NCBI GenBank assembly: GCA_937880335.1
Contig: CALFLJ010000263.1
Span: forward strand, 1-9,598
Source of the DNA: an uncultured Succinatimonas sp.
GTDB taxonomy: Bacteria; Pseudomonadota; Gammaproteobacteria; Enterobacterales; Succinivibrionaceae
Length of the DNA stretch: 9,598 nucleotides
Reading direction: 5' to 3'
The translations under genes and the position numbers were made by a program. Numbering within the stretch: position 1 is the stretch's first letter; each line of letters begins with the position of its first letter. The notes under the pieces are model-generated. The model made no database searches and was not told the DNA's origin. It saw only the letters and a program-made list of their open reading frames with translations. This document shows, piece after piece, positions 1-6,855 of the stretch.

Positions 1-20
1 TTAAATACGACCCCTTTTTT
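1..20 (+). repeat. Left-edge copy of a 20-base inverted repeat
   Basis: Bases 1-20 are the exact reverse complement of bases 336-355, which lie inside lolA. The match ends at base 21 on the inner side and may continue beyond the window on the outer side. The copy in lolA is real coding sequence (it encodes part of the conserved TTPFLLL segment), so the edge copy looks like the displaced one. Confidence 0.85.
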
Positions 21-81
21 TCTTTTTATCTAAGCGCTCCTGCTCTACCGCTGAAAACAAATCATCTGAATGAACGCTCAT
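1..81 (-). CDS. Overlapping short reading frame after lolA, putative broken 5' end of rarA
   Basis: On the minus strand an ATG at 81-79 follows a GAGGT ribosome-binding site six bases upstream and opens a frame reading MSVHSDDLFSAVEQERLDKK and then KKRGRI, with a TAA at 3-1. The start lies inside the last codons of lolA, overlapping it by 20 bases in another frame, which suggests translational coupling. In Gammaproteobacteria the gene after ftsK-lolA is usually rarA (about 450 residues, AAA+ ATPase acting at stalled forks). A 'DLFS...E..KK' opening just before the conserved 'PLA.RMRP' block is typical of RarA-like proteins as I remember them. That block is absent: after the lysine run the sequence switches to a 20-base inverted copy of lolA and stops. 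So this is either a truncated rarA start, a chimeric junction, or an unrelated 26-residue peptide. The rarA assignment rests on synteny and a short N-terminal resemblance only. Confidence 0.45.
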   Translation of the reverse strand: MSVHSDDLFSAVEQERLDKKKKRGRI

Positions 82-670
82 CATCTACCTCAGCATCTGA
101 TGGGATCTCAAAATTAAAATCACTTAAACTTACATTTTTACTCTGATTTTTTAAGTTATAGATATTAAGATTTCCATCTTTCATAAGAATCTTAATAGAA
201 GATAAAATTTCCTTATCAAAGACAAGACTAAATGATTTTATATCAGATTTTTTAAGTGGCTTTAAACTAAACTCATTGCCATTGGAGCTTATATCATATT
301 GATCCCACAAAGATTCATCATCTGAATTTAAAAGTAAAAAAGGGGTCGTATTTAAATCATCTCGATTGAAAATAGATACCTGATTTACGAAAGGGTCAAA
401 AAAATAAACCTCATTTCCTCTTGTAAATAAGTATTGCTCATCAGGGGTCTTAGTGTGCATCATAAGGTGAGAGGGGCGCATAACTTTAAGACTCCCTTCT
501 GATGATGAAACTTTAGATCCATCAGGTTTTAAGACAGTCTGATTAAAATCACATGCAAGAGCGTTAAAATCCTTTAATTTATTCTGTAAATCTAATTTAT
601 CAGAGGCGAATGACTCAAAAGTGAAAGTTGCAAAAGCCAAAGCTAAGATTGCGCATAATTTCCTAAACAT
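62..670 (-). CDS. lolA: Outer-membrane lipoprotein carrier LolA
   Basis: Periplasmic chaperone that takes lipoproteins released by the LolCDE transporter and delivers them to LolB at the outer membrane. The 202-residue product matches the usual length of about 204. Residues 1-22 form a Sec signal peptide (MFRKLC, hydrophobic core, cleavage probably after SFA). The mature part aligns with E. coli LolA from memory: MRP at 64-66, whose arginine corresponds to the functionally important Arg43 of mature E. coli LolA; TPDEQYL 75-81; DPFVNQV 92-98; TTPFLLL 108-114; and a VDDERS C-terminus. The frame stays open upstream to 799, but that stretch is intron relic. The start at 670 is chosen because it begins the signal peptide and follows AGAGG five bases upstream. 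The gene sits downstream of ftsK, as in many Gammaproteobacteria, but here it has its own likely promoter. An unpaired cysteine (Cys40) is present in the mature part. Confidence 0.95.
   Translation of the reverse strand: MFRKLCAILALAFATFTFESFASDKLDLQNKLKDFNALACDFNQTVLKPDGSKVSSSEGSLKVMRPSHLMMHTKTPDEQYLFTRGNEVYFFDPFVNQVSIFNRDDLNTTPFLLLNSDDESLWDQYDISSNGNEFSLKPLKKSDIKSFSLVFDKEILSSIKILMKDGNLNIYNLKNQSKNVSLSDFNFEIPSDAEVDDERSFR
336..355 (-). repeat. lolA copy of the 20-base inverted repeat
   Basis: This segment of lolA encodes residues around TTPFLL, a conserved LolA stretch, and matches bases 1-20 exactly in inverted orientation. It is the likely source sequence of the junction at the left edge. 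Confidence 0.85.
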
Positions 671-700
671 AAAAACCTCTTTTATTTTAAACTCTCCTAA

Positions 701-728
701 ATTATGCCACAGAAAAATTTTTTTTAAC
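701..728 (-). promoter_or_regulatory. Probable lolA promoter
   Basis: On the minus strand an extended -10 (TGG then CATAAT, 709-701) is preceded at 16 bases by GTTAAA (728-723). Transcription would start near 694, giving a leader of about 25 bases. The site lies immediately downstream of the 3' remnant of the group II intron and makes sense because the ftsK terminator should uncouple lolA from ftsK. The -35 match is weak. Confidence 0.35.
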
Positions 729-732
729 TTAG

Positions 733-802
733 AATCAAATAGGATAAAATTTCTCTTACTCCTCTCACAATACCACACATGCAGTTTAGTATATGGCATT
801 TC
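733..802 (-). other. Remnant of group II intron domains V and VI
   Basis: Downstream of the maturase remnant the minus strand carries TATTGTGAGAGG (772-761) and CCTATTTGATT (743-733). Many bacterial group II introns end with GTGTGAGAGG, a short hairpin, and CCTACTCGATT, where the domain VI branch-point adenosine lies. Here AGGA (763-760) and TCCT (744-741) still pair around a short loop. The preceding GTATAGGA and CTGCATGTGTGG resemble a decayed domain V with an insertion. The match is from memory and not aligned. Confidence 0.6.
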
Positions 803-829
803 CTATACGATAGAAGATCAGAGCCTAAC

Positions 830-1366
830 TTAAGATCTGACCTTCAACAGATCGATACTAAAATATCTTTCTTTTGATTTCCTCATACCCCATACAGCCT
901 CTTCCAAGCTTTTCAATATTATCTTACGTATTCTGCGTCTAATCATTCCATCCATACACTAATACCATTCTCTTAGTACAGATCCAAAAAAAGTTTACCA
1001 ATCCAAGCAAGTGCATTCTCAGACATTCCATCACATTCTGTATCTACTATGATTTGCGATTTAAAACCTCTTTTATATTTTTAGAGAATTTAATACTTTT
1101 CTTTTCATAGACAATAGCAAAGTACCTTTGCGTAGGACACACCCTTTTCTTTATTTAACTTACTCTCGTAGTAAATCCAAAGCCTAAAAATTGGAATTTC
1201 ACACATGCATGCAGAATCTTGTTTTTTTTATTGACTAAAAAAGCTCCTTCTCCACAAACCTTGTCACATTTTCCAACATACGCACCGCAACTTCTCTACT
1301 TCCAAACATTATGAGAATGTCATATGCATAGCTTATAAACTTAATCCCTATAGAGAGCTCATGCTG
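830..1366 (-). pseudogene. Group II intron reverse transcriptase/maturase remnant
   Basis: Reading the minus strand from 1366, one frame gives AQHELSIGIKFISYAYD, then ILIMFGSREVAVRMLENVT and RFVEKELF, followed by a stop. This is the reverse-transcriptase catalytic block, normally 'RYADDF.I...S...A.RV..S...F.E..L'. The YADD box (1330-1319) has become YAYD, so a catalytic aspartate is lost. After the stop the same frame continues to KFQFLGFGF (the conserved 'KFLGF.F'). Further on come traces of the maturase X domain (HLLGLVNFF for '.GW.NYF'). After a frameshift, MIRRRIRKIILKSLEEAVW corresponds to the conserved 'W.RRR.R..IWK.WK' C-terminal region, ending at TAA 832-830. At least five in-frame stops and one frameshift show it is dead. 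Family assignment is by motif recall; I cannot assign the intron class. Confidence 0.78.
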
Positions 1367-1373
1367 AGCAAAC

Positions 1374-1398
1374 AAAAGCGGAGAATTACTCCGCTTTT
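1374..1398 (-). terminator. ftsK intrinsic terminator
   Basis: A perfect 10-bp stem, AAAAGCGGAG paired with CTCCGCTTTT around a five-base loop, starts three bases after the ftsK stop codon. The arms end in A and T runs, so it could terminate in both directions. It should separate ftsK transcription from the intron relic and lolA. Confidence 0.88.
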
Positions 1399-1401
1399 AA
1401 T

Positions 1402-4400
1402 TTAGTCGTCAATTACACCCTCTCGTACTAGTTGCATTTTCAACCGTTTAGCACGAGCGTAACCTACGTTGAAATTAACCTGAATATCACTTACAGGAGG
1501 TGATTTGTGACATTTTTCAACATAATCACGGGCATAAGCTGCAACTTCATCAAAGATCTTATCAAGTCCTGTTGCCGATGATGCTTCATCACTTGAATTA
1601 TCCTTACTCTCGCTTTCATCCTCAAGTGTAAAATCAGTAACGCCTTCTACATACTCAGGATCGCCTGCCCTATCAATCCATGCTCTTACAATTGCCTTTA
1701 CATCGCTATTACTTGCAAAAGGACCGTGAGCACGGAAAGTCTGAGAATTTTCTAGTTTCTGGTATTTAACTAACATATCACCATTACCTAATAGATCCTC
1801 AGCACCAGATTCATCCAAAATAACTCGGGAATCCATTCCGTTTTGTACCGTATAAGCAATACGTGATGGCATATTTGCTTTAACAACACCAGTTACAATT
1901 TCAGCACGCGGAGTCTGTGTTGCCATGATAAGGTGAATTCCTGCGGCTCTAGCTTTAGCTACAATACGACGTAACGCAGTTTCAAAACCATTACCTCCCT
2001 TTTTACCTGATGATGTCACCATTAAATCAGCAAACTCGTCAATAATAAGCACGATCTTAGGTAGAGGTCTTAAAACTGGTGGATTTCCACCCATATCAGC
2101 AGTCCAGCTTGGATCATAGGTAAGTTTACCTTGAGCATCATTGTTTTTTATGATCTCATTTACCTCATCGAGCTGATGTACTCTCATGGCTCGAATTAAG
2201 CTATAACGGCTTTCCATCTCTGAGACAAGCCAGGCCATAGCAGCCAGGGCTTCCTCAGGCTCTGTAATAATAGGTGTTAGAAGATGAGGTAGTCCCTCAT
2301 ATAAGCTAAACTCAACTTGCTTTGGATCAATCAAAATCAAACGCAACTCTGAAGGAGAGCAGGTTAAAAGCAACGATAGAATCATTGCGTTTACACCTGC
2401 AGACTTTCCTGAACCTGTAGTACCGCAAATAAGCAGATGAGGAGCTTGAGCTAAGTTTGCAACTACAGGAACGCCAACTGCATTAACACCCAAACACATA
2501 GGCAATGAGGCTCTGGTATTAACAAACTCAGGTCTTGTTACCACATCTCCTAAGGTGATAAGCTGACGTTTGGGGTTTGGCAATTCCAATCCAAGATAAG
2601 GGGTACCCGGAATAACGTCTAAAATACGTACTGAACGTACCATTAGATTACGACAAAGATCCTGACTTACTCCTCTTAAGGTTGATGATTTTACGCCTGG
2701 CTCTAAAAGAAGATCATAGCGGGTAATAACCGGACCTGACATATAATGGGCTACACGAGCTTTGATCTTAAAATCATTTAAGAACTGATCTATACGACCT
2801 ATCATTTCCTCAATTGTGGCATCATCCATTAAAATTTTGCCATCTGATAGTTTTAAAAGGTTGAAACTTGGACGCCAATCATCATATGGAAAATGAGGTA
2901 CAGTCACTTGAGAGGATGTCATATTCTTAGTCGGAAATTTAGTAGGATCAGCACTCTCTGGACGTTTTGTAAAATCGTAACCAAAGCTCTCTTTTACTTC
3001 TTCTTTATGATTAACAGTATTTGATTCATTAAAACTAGTTTGCGAATAATAATTACTATCGTAAGACTCCTTAGCTTGCAAGCTTCCATCTTCAGTAGAA
3101 GTTCTTTGCATAACTCCACGAGTACCTTGAGATAAGGCTCCATAATTCTGATCTTTCTCTGATATAAAAGAACGATTATCAGCTCTAAGTGCATTATCGT
3201 CATACTTCTGAGCAATACTATCACGCTCTTTTACCAAATCACCTGATGTAGGAACAAAGGCACCTGAGAGCTTATCTACCTCGATGCTCTGCTTTTCTTT
3301 AGAAATTTCATTAAAGGAAATGACATTGTCATCCCCCTCTTCATAACTTGGGACAAAAGCGCTGTGTTCACTATGCTCTCTGCTCTCGCTAAAGCCTCCT
3401 CCAAATCCTTCTGAATTTGGATAGGTATTTACGTTTTGTAATGGAACATCCTTAAGTGGAACAGTTCTTGTTATAACTGTACTTACCTGCTCTTTTTTCC
3501 CTTCTGTGTTCTCATTGTGCACCTCCTTTGCCGTTTTTAAAGGAGCAATATAACGAGTTACAATAGTTGATTTCTCATTACTCTTAGGGGGTTCTTCCTC
3601 TTTTACTTCCGTTTTTTTAGCTACAGGATTTCCAATTGTTACAATGGTCCTTTTTTCATTTAAATCATTCTCGGCTTTTGGAGTTTGAATTGGAACTTTG
3701 ACAGCACTCTCAGTAACAGTCTTAGTGATTAGCGTATGTGATACACCATCATCCTTTGCCTCAACATTTTTATTTTTGGAATTTACACCTAAACCTGTAA
3801 TATAGGTAGATGGTCTATTATCCTCACTCTCTTTTGCTTGAGAATCATTATAGGATTTAGCCAAAGATGATTTAGCATTAAAGCTATTTGCACCTTGGTT
3901 TGGAGAATAATACAAGGGCCTATCTTCTTTTTCTTTATACTGCTCTGCAGTATTTAAATTAGAAGCAGCAGCTAGCTCCTCTTTAGATGCGTAAGAAGGC
4001 TCTTGAGGCTTTTGACCTACAAAATTCTTAGGAGGTGGAGGTGGAGCTTTCACAAAATCATTTCCGCCAAACAAAGGCTCAATCTTGTGGTCAGGTCCTA
4101 TCTGCTCTGTTTTAGTTGGACTGTTTTGATCCTCAGGCCCATTATAAAAACGCGGAGGTTCGTATGAATTGTTAACCTCGTTATTATTACCAAGGTTTAT
4201 TCCTCCTAAATGAGGAGGTGACTTTAAAGGCTCATTCTCATCCCCAAAGGTTGGCTCTTTATCATGTGTTTTTAAGTGGTTATCTAAAGAATCACCTTTA
4301 TTTTGAGACTTATCCTCATCAAAAGAGGCTTTATCCTGTTTATTCTTAGTCTTAAGGTTATCTTTTTTATCTTCCTTATGGCCTTTCTTAACCTCATTCT

Positions 4401-4992
4401 TATTTAAAAAAGGAATAAAGCCACAAATAAAGTCTCCTATACTCTCACAAAACCACATTGGACTTTTATGGGTAAAGGCAAATAATCCAATTAAGGTTAA
4501 AATTAAAGGGGTTGCCACAGCTATAACATGAGGAAACTTTTGAAAAAAGTAAATATTTAAAAAATCACCTAAAATACCACCTGCGCCCTCGTTTCCTATA
4601 ACAAAAAGTGAGGAAAACAACGAGCATAAGCCTATAACTAAAAAATTAAATCCAAATACAAAGGTACCTACAACAAAAAAATCTAAACTTTTTAAACTAA
4701 TTTTCTTATAAACTAGCTTATAAGTTGCATAGACTATTAAAAGCGGAAACAAATAAGCAACCGCACCAAAATAATCAATGGGGCTTGATAAAAAAGAGGT
4801 CTTATCAGGACTTACTAAAGTACCCTGTGGTCCATTTAAAAGCTCTCCTGTCATGGCTCTTGTTTGTTGATGTTTATAAAAAATCATCAATAAAAAGCAC
4901 ACTACACTTATTAAAATAGACAAGGACAACAATAACTTTCTTACTATGCCTTGTGACTCTTTTTCCGTTCCTTTAGCGGGACGTGAAAACAT
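1402..4992 (-). CDS. ftsK: DNA translocase FtsK
   Basis: Septum-anchored, ATP-driven double-stranded DNA pump that coordinates division with chromosome segregation and activates XerCD recombination at dif. The 1196-residue product has the full FtsK layout: four membrane segments (about 21-39, 74-95, 104-133, 156-174); a 500-residue hydrophilic linker (about 200-700); the alpha/beta motor (about 700-1120) with Walker A GTTGSGKS 857-864 and Walker B VLIIDEFADLM 981-991; and the C-terminal gamma winged helix (about 1142-1196, VNFNVGYARAKRLKMQL) that reads KOPS sequences in relatives. Start ATG 4992-4990 follows GGAGG four bases away. E. coli FtsK is 1329 residues, so only the linker is shorter. 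The linker contains about four copies of a 28-residue repeat. The family motif ATQRPS after Walker B reads ATQTPR (1024-1029), an unusual loss of the arginine. Downstream, lolA keeps the E. coli order; upstream lrp is absent and trmL lies divergently. Confidence 0.97.
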   Translation of the reverse strand: MFSRPAKGTEKESQGIVRKLLLSLSILISVVCFLLMIFYKHQQTRAMTGELLNGPQGTLVSPDKTSFLSSPIDYFGAVAYLFPLLIVYATYKLVYKKISLKSLDFFVVGTFVFGFNFLVIGLCSLFSSLFVIGNEGAGGILGDFLNIYFFQKFPHVIAVATPLILTLIGLFAFTHKSPMWFCESIGDFICGFIPFLNKNEVKKGHKEDKKDNLKTKNKQDKASFDEDKSQNKGDSLDNHLKTHDKEPTFGDENEPLKSPPHLGGINLGNNNEVNNSYEPPRFYNGPEDQNSPTKTEQIGPDHKIEPLFGGNDFVKAPPPPPKNFVGQKPQEPSYASKEELAAASNLNTAEQYKEKEDRPLYYSPNQGANSFNAKSSLAKSYNDSQAKESEDNRPSTYITGLGVNSKNKNVEAKDDGVSHTLITKTVTESAVKVPIQTPKAENDLNEKRTIVTIGNPVAKKTEVKEEEPPKSNEKSTIVTRYIAPLKTAKEVHNENTEGKKEQVSTVITRTVPLKDVPLQNVNTYPNSEGFGGGFSESREHSEHSAFVPSYEEGDDNVISFNEISKEKQSIEVDKLSGAFVPTSGDLVKERDSIAQKYDDNALRADNRSFISEKDQNYGALSQGTRGVMQRTSTEDGSLQAKESYDSNYYSQTSFNESNTVNHKEEVKESFGYDFTKRPESADPTKFPTKNMTSSQVTVPHFPYDDWRPSFNLLKLSDGKILMDDATIEEMIGRIDQFLNDFKIKARVAHYMSGPVITRYDLLLEPGVKSSTLRGVSQDLCRNLMVRSVRILDVIPGTPYLGLELPNPKRQLITLGDVVTRPEFVNTRASLPMCLGVNAVGVPVVANLAQAPHLLICGTTGSGKSAGVNAMILSLLLTCSPSELRLILIDPKQVEFSLYEGLPHLLTPIITEPEEALAAMAWLVSEMESRYSLIRAMRVHQLDEVNEIIKNNDAQGKLTYDPSWTADMGGNPPVLRPLPKIVLIIDEFADLMVTSSGKKGGNGFETALRRIVAKARAAGIHLIMATQTPRAEIVTGVVKANMPSRIAYTVQNGMDSRVILDESGAEDLLGNGDMLVKYQKLENSQTFRAHGPFASNSDVKAIVRAWIDRAGDPEYVEGVTDFTLEDESESKDNSSDEASSATGLDKIFDEVAAYARDYVEKCHKSPPVSDIQVNFNVGYARAKRLKMQLVREGVIDD
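3445..3738 (-). repeat. Imperfect 28-residue repeats in the FtsK linker
   Basis: The linker carries a recurring [S/R/H]T[L/I/V][I/V]T[R/K/I] motif: HTLITKTV at residue 419, RTIVTIGNPV at 448, STIVTRYIAPLK at 475 and STVITRTVPLK at 504. Spacings are 29, 27 and 29 residues, each followed by an acidic or lysine-rich stretch. STYITGLG at 395 may be a fifth, weaker copy. The DNA is diverged, so these are old internal duplications or selected short motifs. Their role is unknown; the linker of FtsK contacts other divisome proteins in E. coli. Confidence 0.6.
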
Positions 4993-5105
4993 AATTCCTC
5001 CGAACAGATCCTAAGCCTTTTTGTTAAATGATGATTTTTTAAGGAAAATATGATGTATTGAAAGCTTTTACCTGAAATTTAAGAAAAAAAGCTAAAACTT
5101 AAAAC

Positions 5106-5133
5106 TATTAAATTCAAATTTTTCAATTTAATA
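5106..5133. repeat. Inverted repeat upstream of ftsK
   Basis: TATTAAATT (5106-5114) and AATTTAATA (5125-5133) form perfect 9-bp arms around a 10-base spacer. It could be a protein-binding site, but in DNA this AT-rich such repeats also arise by chance. Confidence 0.4.
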
Positions 5134-5330
5134 AAGCTTTTAACAATTTATATTTTTAGACTTTAAAAATTTTTAAGTTTTTACTTTATGTAATAGAGGC
5201 ATTTTAAGCTTGCAAATGCATGTGCATGTTACCATCTTTAAGTCGCTCTGACAATTTTGCCAAAACTCAAAAAATAATATTAACTCATAGATTTTTCATC
5301 AAATTTTTATAAAAAAAAGGCTCTTTTTAT

Positions 5331-5367
5331 TTTTGTTATCAAAAGATAAATAAAATAAATAACAAAA
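5331..5367. repeat. Inverted repeat upstream of trmL
   Basis: TTTTGTTAT (5331-5339) and ATAACAAAA (5359-5367) are perfect 9-bp arms around a 19-base spacer, 45 bases before the trmL start, and are followed by a T run. Possible operator; the stem is too AT-rich to be a convincing terminator. Confidence 0.4.
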
Positions 5368-5412
5368 GTTTTTTTATGGTTTAAAATACAAAAAATTTTT
5401 TAGGATAAATTT

Positions 5413-5880
5413 ATGATAAATATAGTTCTCTACCAGCCAGAAATGCCATCTAATGCAGGCAATGTGATCCGCCTTAGCGTAAACTGCGGAGCTAAGCTAC
5501 ACTTTATAGGTCCTTTAGGTTTTTATCTTGATAATCAACGCCTTATGCGAGCAGGTCTTGACTACCATGAGCTTTGTAATCTTACAGTACACGTAAATTT
5601 TAAAGAGTTTCTAAAAACAGAAAAACCAAAGAGACTTATTGCCTCCTCAAGTAAAGCTTATATTTCACACCATGAATTTAAATTTGAGGACGGAGATTAT
5701 GTAATCTTTGGCCGTGAGAAAGAAGGTCTCTCTGACGAAGTTTACGATGTTGTTCCCGAGAACTTAAGAATAAGAATTCCGATGATGCCAAATAGCCGCT
5801 GTCTAAATCTTTCAAATTCTGTGGCTGTTGTTGCATATGAGGCCTGGTCACAATTAGGTTATAGCGGAGCAAAATTTTAA
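5413..5880 (+). CDS. trmL: tRNA (cytidine/uridine-2'-O-)-methyltransferase TrmL
   Basis: SPOUT-class methyltransferase that uses S-adenosylmethionine to 2'-O-methylate the wobble base 34 of tRNA-Leu isoacceptors in E. coli. The product is 155 residues, against about 157 for E. coli TrmL, and aligns along its whole length from memory. Residues 1-20, MINIVLYQPEMPSNAGNVIR, carry the N-terminal NxGN..R motif. RLMRAGLDYHE at 43-53 is nearly identical to E. coli. The knotted SAM-binding C-terminal part has VIFGREKEGL (97-106) and IPMMPNSRCLNLSNSVAVV (122-140), followed by YEAW. The ATG follows AGGA by seven bases. A 70-base gap without a hairpin leads to the dedA-like gene, so the two may be cotranscribed, although they share no obvious pathway. 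Confidence 0.96.
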   Translation: MINIVLYQPEMPSNAGNVIRLSVNCGAKLHFIGPLGFYLDNQRLMRAGLDYHELCNLTVHVNFKEFLKTEKPKRLIASSSKAYISHHEFKFEDGDYVIFGREKEGLSDEVYDVVPENLRIRIPMMPNSRCLNLSNSVAVVAYEAWSQLGYSGAKF

Positions 5881-5896
5881 ATTTAAGTAAAATTTT

Positions 5897-5905
5897 TGGT
5901 AAAAT
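5897..5905 (+). promoter_or_regulatory. Possible extended -10 before the DedA-family gene
   Basis: TGG then TAAAAT forms an extended -10 in the trmL-dedA gap, about 45 bases before the TTG start. No good -35 box is seen. It could give the second gene its own transcription. Confidence 0.25.
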
Positions 5906-5950
5906 ACAGGATTAGGTTATTTTTTTCTTCTTGATTAAAGGGTCTTAATT

Positions 5951-6592
5951 TTGTTAGATACTCTTGTTACTTTCTTCCAGGAATATGGCTATTCTGCTGT
6001 ATTTGCGATGTTAATTCTCTGCGGTTTTGGTCTTCCAGTTCCTGAGGATATCACCTTAGTTTCAGGCGGTATTATTTCAGGATTAGGATATACTAATGTC
6101 CATATCATGTTCGCTGTAGGTATCTTGGGAGTACTTTTAGGCGACAGTACAATGTTTTTAGGTGGTCGTATCTTTGGATACCGTATTCAAAGATTGAAGA
6201 TGTTCAGAAGAATTTTATCTCCACGCCGTTTCTCTCAAATTCAACAGAAGTTTAAAAAATATGGTTTAGGTTTATTATTTGTGGCTCGTTTCCTTCCTGG
6301 ACTACGTTCACCAATTTTCCTTGTTGCAGGTATGTCTCGTCGTATTAGCTTCTTTACCTTTTTAGCAATGGATGGACTGGCAGCTTTAATCTCAGTTCCA
6401 GTCTGGGTTTATTTAGGGGACGCATTTGCTACAAATATTGATCTTTTAATGTCCTATGTCCATGATGTTCAGACCGGTATTTATGCAGCATTAGGCTTAA
6501 TTCTTTTAATCTGTGTTGCCATATACCTAAAGAAGAAATTCCACGCTCGTATGGATTCTGCTATGGGTGAGGAAAAAAGTAAAAAAGAATAA
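5951..6592 (+). CDS. DedA/VTT-family membrane protein
   Basis: Integral inner-membrane protein of the DedA (SNARE-associated/VTT) family. Several members recycle undecaprenyl phosphate or other lipids across the membrane and affect envelope integrity and drug tolerance; which lipid this one handles cannot be told. The 213 residues show the family hallmarks: GFGLPVPEDITLVSGG (25-40), with the glycine/proline-rich re-entrant segment and acidic residues; GDSTMFLGGRIFG (64-76); and the signature VARFLPGLRSP (111-121) with its two arginines. Membrane helices lie near 40-63, 122-155 and 174-193, and the tail is lysine-rich (EEKSKKE). The start is TTG at 5951, preceded by AAAGGG eight bases upstream. 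An in-frame stop at 5936 rules out an upstream ATG, and the first internal ATG (codon 20) would remove the N-terminal helix. Downstream is a clear terminator. Confidence 0.92.
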   Translation: MLDTLVTFFQEYGYSAVFAMLILCGFGLPVPEDITLVSGGIISGLGYTNVHIMFAVGILGVLLGDSTMFLGGRIFGYRIQRLKMFRRILSPRRFSQIQQKFKKYGLGLLFVARFLPGLRSPIFLVAGMSRRISFFTFLAMDGLAALISVPVWVYLGDAFATNIDLLMSYVHDVQTGIYAALGLILLICVAIYLKKKFHARMDSAMGEEKSKKE

Positions 6593-6632
6593 AAATAATA
6601 CTTATTAAAGTAAAAAAAACACCTCATATTAT

Positions 6633-6666
6633 AAAAGCTCAACTTATTTAAGCTGAGCTTTTTTTT
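6633..6666 (+). terminator. Intrinsic terminator after the DedA-family gene
   Basis: AAAAGCTCA (6633-6641) pairs with TGAGCTTTT (6654-6662), extended by CTT/AAG after one A-C mismatch, with a four-base loop. An uninterrupted T run ends the hairpin. It closes the trmL-dedA unit. Confidence 0.9.
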
Positions 6667-6796
6667 ATGACTAAAAATAAAAAAAGTCTTTTTGTTAACC
6701 TTGCAAGATTAAATATAAAGTTTATTGTTCTATTTATAAATCAATTCTCAAAACCAATAAAATTTAATCACCAATTCTGTGCAATTTTATAAAGTC

Positions 6797-6824
6797 TTTG
6801 TTTTACAAATATATAGAGTAGAAT
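6797..6824 (+). promoter_or_regulatory. Probable promoter of the AGCS symporter gene
   Basis: TAGAAT (6819-6824) can serve as -10, with TTTGTT (6797-6802) as a weak -35 at 16 bases. A start near 6831 would give an untranslated leader of about 125 bases that begins just before the structured element at 6856. The rest of 6667-6796 is AT-rich and holds nothing I can assign. Confidence 0.35.
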
Positions 6825-6855
6825 GTCCAAACCATTTACTTTTTAACAGGTAAAT

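Larger units (their letters stand above)
733..1366 (-). mobile_element. Decayed, 5'-truncated group II intron
   Basis: The whole space between the ftsK terminator and the lolA promoter reads, on the minus strand, as the 3' part of a bacterial group II intron. It holds the C-terminal half of the intron-encoded reverse transcriptase/maturase, broken by stops and frameshifts, then remnants of ribozyme domains V and VI ending near 733. The intron 5' end, domains I-III and the N-terminal reverse transcriptase are missing. Loss of the 5' part is what incomplete reverse transcription during retrohoming would leave, though later deletion would look the same. The fragment starts about 8 bases past the ftsK terminator stem. 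It cannot splice or move on its own. Confidence 0.75.
4993..5412. other. AT-rich divergent intergenic region between ftsK and trmL
   Basis: About 420 bases with no plausible gene. It must hold the promoters of both ftsK and trmL, but base composition makes -10 and -35 calls unreliable; TTTAAAATAC just before trmL is one possible -10. Two 9-bp AT-rich inverted repeats are visible (listed separately). I looked for a LexA-type CTG...CAG box, because E. coli ftsK is SOS-linked, and saw none. A small patch near 5213-5230 repeats GCATG/TGCATG. Confidence 0.7.

Noticed and set aside
671..799. In-frame N-terminal extension of lolA from an ATG at 799
   Set aside because: It would place 43 residues before a clear signal peptide, has no good ribosome-binding site, and lies in the intron domain V/VI remnant and lolA promoter.
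621..833. Plus-strand 70-codon open frame
   Set aside because: It overlaps the lolA signal-peptide region antisense and the intron relic; composition is AT-driven and no start signal is evident.
2994..3224. Second minus-strand frame inside ftsK
   Set aside because: It is an out-of-frame reading of the FtsK linker, isoleucine/leucine-rich as expected from the shifted AT-rich codons.
4993..5412. SOS (LexA) box upstream of ftsK
   Set aside because: Sought because E. coli ftsK is SOS-inducible, but no CTG-N10-CAG-like palindrome with proper flanks is visible.
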